DNA of 64,000 nt from CAYSWH01 sp964434775 (GTDB taxonomy: Bacteria; Patescibacteriota; JACMRA01): positions 1-64,000 of the forward strand of contig CAYSWH010000005.1 in NCBI GenBank assembly GCA_964434775.1. Reading direction: 5' to 3'. The position numbers and the translations under genes are program-made. A model generated the notes under the pieces. That model worked only from the letters and a program-made list of their open reading frames with translations, was not told the origin of the DNA and ran no database searches. Positions within the stretch are counted from its first letter, which is position 1; each line of letters opens with the position of its first letter. This document shows, piece after piece, positions 59,295 to 64,000 of this stretch.

Positions 59295-59350
59295 ATTTTT
59301 TTAATAGTTAAATAAATAAAAAATTATAGTACTTTGAGTCAAGTATTTAA

Positions 59351-60355
59351 TTATTGTAAAAGCTTAGAAATAATAGCAATTTGTGACCACATTCGATTTT
59401 CGGCCCCCTCGATTATTTTTGATTTCGACGACTCAAGAACCTCATCGGTAGCTACTATGTTTCGACGAATCGGCAGGCAGTGCATAAAAATTGCTTCCTT
59501 AGTTAAATCCATTTTTTTTTGATCAATAATCCAGTCGTTAAATTGAAGACGATGTTTTTTCTCCTGCTCCCACTCTCCGAAAAATTCTAAAGAAGCCCAA
59601 CTTTTGGCAACCACCACTTCTGCTCCCTGCAAGGCTTCTTCCTGGTTATTAGTAATTGTTAGTTTTCCGTCAAAATTTTGTGTCATTTGCAAAACCGACC
59701 TGTCCAAATTAAATCCGGGAGGGTGAGACAAAGTGACCTCCATTCCAAAAACCAAAGGAGTTAGTAATTGCGAATGAGCGGTAGCTAACGGTAAAGGCTT
59801 GGGGTGAGGTGCCCAAGTCAAAACAAACTTTTTCCCTTTCACTTGGCCCAGATTTTCCGTAATAGTCTGCATATCCGCTATTGATTGGCAAGGGTGAAAA
59901 AGGTTGGACTCCAGATTTATTACGGGTTTGGAAGAATATTTGGCCAATTGATTTAAGGCTTCGTCTTTCTTTAATTCTGACCAAGTGCTTAAAGCAGATC
60001 TTTCTTTATTCATCAAATCACATTTTCTTAGACCTATTAAATCAGAATAGCTTGCAACCACTGGAGCTGCTTCTTTAATATGCTCTTGAGTATTTCCATC
60101 CATTGTTGCACCCTCAGCATACTCAAAATCCCAGGAATCACCTGCATTCAAAACATTTACTTGTCCGCCGGCTTTTTTCATGCCGGACTCAAAGGACAGC
60201 CTGGTTCTTAAAGAAGGGTTGGCAAAAATCAAGGTCAAAATTTTACCGGCAAAATCAGGCAAAGGTCTAATCCCTTTCTTGTAATCTATGGCTAATTTAA
60301 TTATTTCTTTTTGCTCTGTGGGAGAAAACTCTTGACCGGTTAAAAAGTGTTTCAT
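59351..60355 (-). CDS. argF': N-acyl-L-ornithine carbamoyltransferase (AOTCase/SOTCase type)
   Basis: This 334-aa protein is not ordinary ArgF. It has carbamoyl-phosphate loop FANPSLRTRLSFE, the AOTCase-type loop SWDFEYAEGATMDGNTQEH, NLESNLFHPCQSIADMQTI, FVLTWAPHPKPLPLA, AKSWASLEFFGEWEQEKKHR and MHCLPIRRNIVATDEVLES. All match Xanthomonas N-acetylornithine and Bacteroides N-succinylornithine transcarbamylases. At the position that sets acyl specificity (Glu92 in AOTCase, Pro90 in SOTCase) it has Gln90. The lysine reported as carboxylated in the Xanthomonas enzyme (302) appears to be Val. The acyl group used is therefore open. Confidence 0.92.
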   Translation of the reverse strand: MKHFLTGQEFSPTEQKEIIKLAIDYKKGIRPLPDFAGKILTLIFANPSLRTRLSFESGMKKAGGQVNVLNAGDSWDFEYAEGATMDGNTQEHIKEAAPVVASYSDLIGLRKCDLMNKERSALSTWSELKKDEALNQLAKYSSKPVINLESNLFHPCQSIADMQTITENLGQVKGKKFVLTWAPHPKPLPLATAHSQLLTPLVFGMEVTLSHPPGFNLDRSVLQMTQNFDGKLTITNNQEEALQGAEVVVAKSWASLEFFGEWEQEKKHRLQFNDWIIDQKKMDLTKEAIFMHCLPIRRNIVATDEVLESSKSKIIEGAENRMWSQIAIISKLLQ

Positions 60356-60360
60356 AGATC

Positions 60361-61557
60361 TTAAGTTTTAGAACTTTGGTTAATAAAAGAAGTTATGCTC
60401 TCAAGACCATACAATTTACAAAAACCTTCCGCATCTCGTCCGTCCCAGGCTCCGTTTTTTTCTCCGTATATAGCCCCCTTACCAAATAGGCTGTTTGGAC
60501 TTTCTAAGGAAGAAATAGTCAGGTTTCCCCGGTAAATCCTAATCTTGACCTTCCCTGTAACCGGCTTACTAGCCGAATCAAAGAAAGCTTCCAAATTACT
60601 AATCAGCGGATCAAAATAAAGTCCTTCATGAATTAGGTCTCCGTACAAATTACCTAAGTGATTTTTCCAAAAAATTTGCTTGGAGGTTAGTACTAATTTA
60701 TCCAACTCAGAACCTGCTTTAATTAATAGTTTGATTGCCGGCGACTCAAAGGCAACTCGCGCTTTCACTCCAATAATTGTGGTGCCGATATGATAATCCT
60801 TCCCAAAACCGTACTTAGCAGCCAAATAGTTAAGCTTTTTGATAATTTCTACTCCTGAAAAAGATTGCTCATTTAATTTTACGGGTAAACCTTCTTTAAA
60901 CTCAATTTCCACCTCCAGCTGGTCATCAGGCAAATCAGCAGAAGAGCATACGGAAGGAAATATATTTTCCGGAATTTCCTGCTTCGTATCATGGGTTTCC
61001 TTTCCGCCAATGGTAGTGCCTAAAAGACCGATGTTAATTGAATAATCTTTGGTTTCTTCAGAAACCGGAAATCCTTTTTTTCTAAGGTATTCTACTTCTT
61101 CAGCCCTTTGCAAGCCGTGCTCTCTAATCGGAGCAAGAATTCGTGCATGAGGTAAATATGCCTGGATAGCAGTTTCAAACCTGACTTGATCATTACCTGC
61201 TCCGGTAGAACCGTGAACGATTGTCGAAACTTCTTCATTCTGGGCCACTTGGGCAATTTTTTGAGCAATTAAAACTCTCTCCGGACCAACACAAGCAGGG
61301 TAAACACCACCTTTAAGATAACCGGCCTTCAAGATATAACTTGCAAACTGTTCGTAAAGATCTTTTTCAGCTTCAATCATGAAGTGCTTGGATGCTCCGT
61401 ATTGTTTTGACTTATTTGCAATACCCTTTATCTCTTGAATGGAAAAGCCTCCGGTGTTAACTGAAACGGTTATAACTTCGTATCCTTTGTCGACAAGATA
61501 GGGAACGCAAAAACCTGTATCAAGGCCTCCCGAAAATGCTAAAATTGCTTTTTTCAT
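60361..61557 (-). CDS. argG: Argininosuccinate synthase
   Basis: This 398-aa PP-loop enzyme has AILAFSGGLDTGFCVPYLV, GSTGAGNDQVRFE, ILAPIREHGLQRAEEVEYL and ENIFPSVCSSADLPDDQLEVEIEF. Joins citrulline and aspartate. First gene of the operon, preceded by the attenuator leader. argH is not in the window. Confidence 0.95.
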   Translation of the reverse strand: MKKAILAFSGGLDTGFCVPYLVDKGYEVITVSVNTGGFSIQEIKGIANKSKQYGASKHFMIEAEKDLYEQFASYILKAGYLKGGVYPACVGPERVLIAQKIAQVAQNEEVSTIVHGSTGAGNDQVRFETAIQAYLPHARILAPIREHGLQRAEEVEYLRKKGFPVSEETKDYSINIGLLGTTIGGKETHDTKQEIPENIFPSVCSSADLPDDQLEVEIEFKEGLPVKLNEQSFSGVEIIKKLNYLAAKYGFGKDYHIGTTIIGVKARVAFESPAIKLLIKAGSELDKLVLTSKQIFWKNHLGNLYGDLIHEGLYFDPLISNLEAFFDSASKPVTGKVKIRIYRGNLTISSLESPNSLFGKGAIYGEKNGAWDGRDAEGFCKLYGLESITSFINQSSKT

Positions 61558-61621
61558 ATCTCAGTTATTGAATAAATGTAAATTTTTAAAGTAGTTGAAT
61601 CTTTTTTAAAAAGAAGAAAAT

Positions 61622-61646
61622 AAAAAAACTTCCGGTAACTCGGAAG
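61622..61646 (-). terminator. Attenuator terminator of the arginine operon
   Basis: On the minus strand, CTTCCG-agttac-CGGAAG (61646-61641 GC-rich 5' arm, 61634-61629 3' arm) is followed by seven T (61628-61622). It lies 64 bases before the argG ATG and shortly after the leader peptide, as in classic attenuators. Confidence 0.9.
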
Positions 61647-61807
61647 CAGATAAGAATAAAATAGTAAACAAACTAACTCGTACGCTTCCGGACTTCAAGT
61701 AAGATGAAGCGGCGAGAGAGGTTAGAAAAAGATTTAAAGCTAAACATTTCGCTATAAATTAAAATAGGAAAGAATTTAATTTCATCAAAATTTTCCGAAT
61801 CTGTCAA
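61629..61807 (-). promoter_or_regulatory. Ribosome-mediated attenuator controlling argG-argF'-argCDB
   Basis: A -35 TTGACA (61807-61802) with a weak -10 (TGAAAT, 61784-61779) may start the transcript. Four segments pair alternatively: segment 1 CGCTTC (61711-61706), segment 2 GAAGCG/CGGAAGC (61690-61683), segment 3 GCTTCCG (61647-61641) and segment 4 CGGAAG (61634-61629). 1:2 leaves 3:4 free to terminate, while 2:3 (7 perfect bp) prevents the terminator. Scarce charged Arg-tRNA stalls the ribosome on segment 1 and so permits transcription. Confidence 0.78.
61673..61747 (-). CDS. Arginine-rich leader peptide (24 aa)
   Basis: ATG at 61747 to TAG at 61675-61673 encodes MFSFKSFSNLSRRF followed by ILLEVRKRTS. 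Four of 24 residues are Arg (R12, R13, R20, R22), with a CGC-CGC pair at 61714-61709. That pair sits directly on attenuator segment 1 (61711-61706), so a ribosome stalled for Arg-tRNA would cover it. It is predicted to act in cis only. Confidence 0.75.
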   Translation of the reverse strand: MFSFKSFSNLSRRFILLEVRKRTS

Positions 61808-62014
61808 CAGAATAACTTACTTTCACGTTGACAATGAGCAAAAAAAGTTTTAACTCTCGCTAAGAAAATTGCTTCTTTTGTAAATAAGTCAAAAAACAAA
61901 ATGGTGGGTATTTCTAGAAAAAATAACTTTATTAATTGGTTCTGGCCGATTATTATGTGCACCATCAAAGGGAAGATGCAATTATTTATTGGTGACTTTT
62001 ATTAATCTATCGAT

Positions 62015-62040
62015 CTGGGAAGTATTCCCGGATTTTTTTT
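62015..62040 (+). terminator. Leader terminator before carA
   Basis: CTGGGAA-gta-TTCCCGG (62015-62031) followed by A and eight T, ending 11 bases before the carA ATG. A GGGAA word at about 61968-61972 could pair with TTCCC of the 3' arm as an antiterminator. This implies attenuation of carA; the signal is not identified. Confidence 0.82.
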
Positions 62041-62051
62041 GAAAAAACGTT

Positions 62052-63257
62052 ATGAAACAAGCTCAATTAATTCTTCAAAATAACCGGATCTTTAGAGGTC
62101 AGGGTTTGGGAACTAGCGGCTACACTTACGGAGAGGTTGTCTTTAACACATCCATGAGCGGTTACAGCGAATCTATCACCGACCCTTCATATGCCGGCCA
62201 AATTCTCACTTTTTCTTACCCTCTTATTGGCAACTACGGTTTTTCTCCCGATTGGGGAGAGTCCAAAATGGTTCATGTCAGCGGGATAGTGGTTTCCCAG
62301 CTCTCCAAGAAGAGTTTTCATAATCAAAAAGAATTGGCTTTGGAAGAAGTTTTGGAAAAATATCAAAAAGGCGGTATCTCAGACATAGATACCAGAGAAT
62401 TAGTCAAAATCATCCGTAACACCGGCACCATGCCGGCAGTTCTAATAGTCGGTAAAGAAGGGGAATATCTTCAAGAAGACTTAACTTACGAGCAGGCCTT
62501 GGAAAGAGTACATAATTCAAATGATGTTGGTTTTACTGACTGGGTCAATAGGGTCAGGCCGGAGGAAATTAAAATTTATCAAAGTCAACAACCCGAAAGT
62601 GATAATTCTGCGGAAACAATAGAAGATATTTGCGAGTACCAACCAAACCCAAGCTTGAAGGACGAAAAACAAACTATTGGTCTAATTGACTGCGGAGCAA
62701 AAGAAAATATCATCCGAGAACTTTGTAAAAGACAATTTCGAGTAGTGGTTTTTCCGGCGGATACAGACTTTGAAATAATGAAAGGATATGATCTAGACGG
62801 TTTTGTTATTTCTAATGGACCGGGCGACCCTAGAGATTATCCATATGTACATAGTACAGTACAAAAAATTCTTCAAAGTGATAAACCGGTACTAGGTATT
62901 TGCTTAGGCCATCAGTTAATAGCACACACTATCGGAGCTGAGATTTTTAAGATGAAGTTCGGAAATCGGGGAATCAATCAACCGGTTGTAAATTTACTGG
63001 ACGGGAAGGCCTATCTAACTTCTCAAAATCATAGCTATGCGGTCAAACCGGAGACTTTGCCGGAAGACTGGGAGGTTCTGTTTAAGAATCTAAATGATGA
63101 TACCGTAGAAGGATTAAGACACAAAAACAAGTCTATTTTTAGTGTGCAGTTTCATCCGGAAGCCTGCGGCGGACCTAGAGATACCAACTTCCTTTTTGAC
63201 GATTTTGCTAAATTAGTTAAGCAGCGTATTTCTACCAAAAAACCTAATTTTTCATAA
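62052..63257 (+). CDS. carA: Carbamoyl-phosphate synthase small (glutaminase) subunit
   Basis: This 401-aa protein has N-terminal CarA domain GEVVFNTSMSGYSESITDPSYAGQIL and class I glutaminase with FVISNGPGDPRDY, nucleophile Cys in VLGICLGHQLIAH, NRGINQPV, QNHSYAV and catalytic His-Glu in VQFHPEACGG. It supplies ammonia for carbamoyl phosphate, used by ArgF' and PyrB. carB is not in the window and the next gene is unrelated. Confidence 0.95.
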   Translation: MKQAQLILQNNRIFRGQGLGTSGYTYGEVVFNTSMSGYSESITDPSYAGQILTFSYPLIGNYGFSPDWGESKMVHVSGIVVSQLSKKSFHNQKELALEEVLEKYQKGGISDIDTRELVKIIRNTGTMPAVLIVGKEGEYLQEDLTYEQALERVHNSNDVGFTDWVNRVRPEEIKIYQSQQPESDNSAETIEDICEYQPNPSLKDEKQTIGLIDCGAKENIIRELCKRQFRVVVFPADTDFEIMKGYDLDGFVISNGPGDPRDYPYVHSTVQKILQSDKPVLGICLGHQLIAHTIGAEIFKMKFGNRGINQPVVNLLDGKAYLTSQNHSYAVKPETLPEDWEVLFKNLNDDTVEGLRHKNKSIFSVQFHPEACGGPRDTNFLFDDFAKLVKQRISTKKPNFS

Positions 63258-63276
63258 CAAGAATATTTTCCCAAAC

Positions 63277-64000
63277 ATGCTCTACCCGACAATTGAACCA
63301 TTTAAAACTCACCGCCTAAAAGTTTCAAATCTGCATGAATTATACCTGGAAGAATCAGGAAATAAAAACGGAAGACCGGTCATTTTTGTTCACGGTGGCC
63401 CGGGTAGCGGCACCAAACCGGATCACAGACAATATTTTGACCCGAAAAAATATCGCATAATCCTTTTTGATCAAAGAGGTTGCGGTCAAAGCACACCTAA
63501 CGGAGAAATTAAGGAAAATACCACAAAAGAGCTCATTGAGGATATTGAGGCCATCAGAAGGTACTTGAATATTGAAAAGGTGGTTCTCTTTGGAGGGAGT
63601 TGGGGTTCCACCTTGAGCCTGGTATACGCTCAAAAATATCCGCAAAATGTGGAAGGTATGATTTTAAGAAGTGTCTTTTTGGGTGATCAAGAAGCTTTGG
63701 ACTGGACCTTCAAATTCGGAGCCGGAGAGGTTTTTCCGGAGTACTGGGAAAAATTTAAAAACTATATTCCTGAGAGTGAACAAACTGATCTCCTGCAAGC
63801 TTATAATCAAAGAATATTTTCCGGGGAAGAGGAAGAAAGCAAAGAAGCCTTGGTTAACTTTGGGATTTGGGAGGCCCAAACGGCTAGTTTAGTTCCCAAT
63901 GAGAAAAAAATAAATGAATTTAGGAATAGCAGGCAGTTTCTTACTTCAGCCAAAATGGAGGCATACTACTTTATAAACAAGTGCTTTCTGGAAGAGGATC
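63277..64000 (+). CDS. pip: Proline iminopeptidase (alpha/beta hydrolase), 3' end outside window
   Basis: An open frame runs from ATG 63277 to the window end (241 codons). It reads MLYPTIEPFKTHRLKVSN, oxyanion loop VIFVHGGPGSGTKP, FDQRGCGQSTP and nucleophile Ser in LFGGSWGSTLSLVYAQKYP, then ILRSVFLGD. These are S33-family proline iminopeptidase motifs; the catalytic Asp and His lie beyond the window. It removes N-terminal Pro from peptides. It starts 19 bases after carA. Confidence 0.92.
   Translation, partial: MLYPTIEPFKTHRLKVSNLHELYLEESGNKNGRPVIFVHGGPGSGTKPDHRQYFDPKKYRIILFDQRGCGQSTPNGEIKENTTKELIEDIEAIRRYLNIEKVVLFGGSWGSTLSLVYAQKYPQNVEGMILRSVFLGDQEALDWTFKFGAGEVFPEYWEKFKNYIPESEQTDLLQAYNQRIFSGEEEESKEALVNFGIWEAQTASLVPNEKKINEFRNSRQFLTSAKMEAYYFINKCFLEED

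Larger units (their letters stand above)
61558..62051. other. Divergent regulatory region between argG and carA
   Basis: This 494-bp region holds the arginine attenuator on the minus strand and a carA leader with terminator on the plus strand. Short plus-strand ORFs occur in the carA leader at 61834 (MSKKSFNSR, one Arg) and 61901 (34 codons, one Arg), but none is clearly a leader peptide. Confidence 0.7.

Noticed and set aside
1..64000. Alternative genetic code (TGA as Gly) as in some Patescibacteria
   Set aside because: Several genes, including the Abi_C gene and the gene ending at 36986, end naturally at TGA in normal contexts, with no TGA-interrupted homologies.
1..64000. tRNA or rRNA genes and CRISPR arrays
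   Set aside because: Read for T-loop (GTTCGAATC-type) and regularly spaced repeats; none convincing. A short GATTCGAGTC at about 22927 has no surrounding cloverleaf.

Overview
The window looks like part of a low-GC, streamlined bacterial genome, most likely a member of the Candidate Phyla Radiation (Patescibacteria). The case rests on several traits together: densely packed genes, many single-pass membrane proteins of no known family, two DUF4143-type ATPases, a RAYT/REP system, a bacterial CDP-archaeol synthase homologue, CoaD-CoaE and LysRS-DUF2000 fusions, and TGA used as an ordinary stop (so not the code-25 lineages). I cannot name the lineage more precisely from sequence alone.

Region 1 (1 to about 20.8 kb) is accessory and mobile. 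It holds a truncated methyltransferase, a GNAT acetyltransferase, an ABC-F ATPase, a complete IS5-family element with its TTAA target duplication, a P-loop kinase, a lincosamide/aminoglycoside-type nucleotidyltransferase, two DUF4143 ATPases (plus an in-frame-deleted ghost of the first), a large frameshifted protein with an ADP-ribosyltransferase-like stretch, and a LysE-type exporter. A RAYT transposase with GTAG-footed REP hairpins follows. Next to it is a four-gene minus-strand operon: MmeI-like type IIL restriction-modification enzyme, Abi_C-domain protein, 44-aa coupled protein, and OLD-family ATPase/TOPRIM nuclease. This is the best candidate for an undescribed defence system. REP palindromes have entered the coding frames of both the MmeI-like enzyme and the RAYT and are translated. 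Between 20.1 and 22.9 kb lie dispersed palindromic repeats and a decayed LysE fragment.

Region 2 (about 20.8 to 42.6 kb) is chromosomal core and envelope. It has pyrB, a geranylgeranyl-reductase-like flavoprotein, a membrane metallophosphoesterase, a 2-hydroxyacid dehydrogenase, a secreted HExxH protein, a family of anchored Cys-pair domain proteins, LysRS fused to DUF2000, Nnr, an FKBP, and a lipid cluster (CDP-alcohol phosphatidyltransferase, CarS-like CDP-archaeol synthase, HAD phosphatase) followed by a Trm9-like methyltransferase. A thiM-thiE-thiD thiamine salvage operon closes the region.

Region 3 (about 42.7 to 64 kb) is amino-acid biosynthesis plus housekeeping genes. The histidine genes are hisH and then yerC-hisG-hisD-HAD-hisC-hisB; the second group has a strong promoter overlapped by a perfect palindrome resembling a TrpR-type operator. 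After CoaD-CoaE, CorA and UvrA comes a minus-strand arginine operon: argG, argF' (N-acyl-ornithine carbamoyltransferase), a P-loop protein, argC, argD, argB and an AstE/aspartoacylase-like deacylase. This implies an N-acyl-citrulline route. The operon is preceded by what reads as a textbook ribosome-mediated attenuator: a 24-aa leader peptide with four Arg codons and four mutually exclusive pairing segments. Divergent carA has its own leader terminator. The window ends inside a proline iminopeptidase gene.
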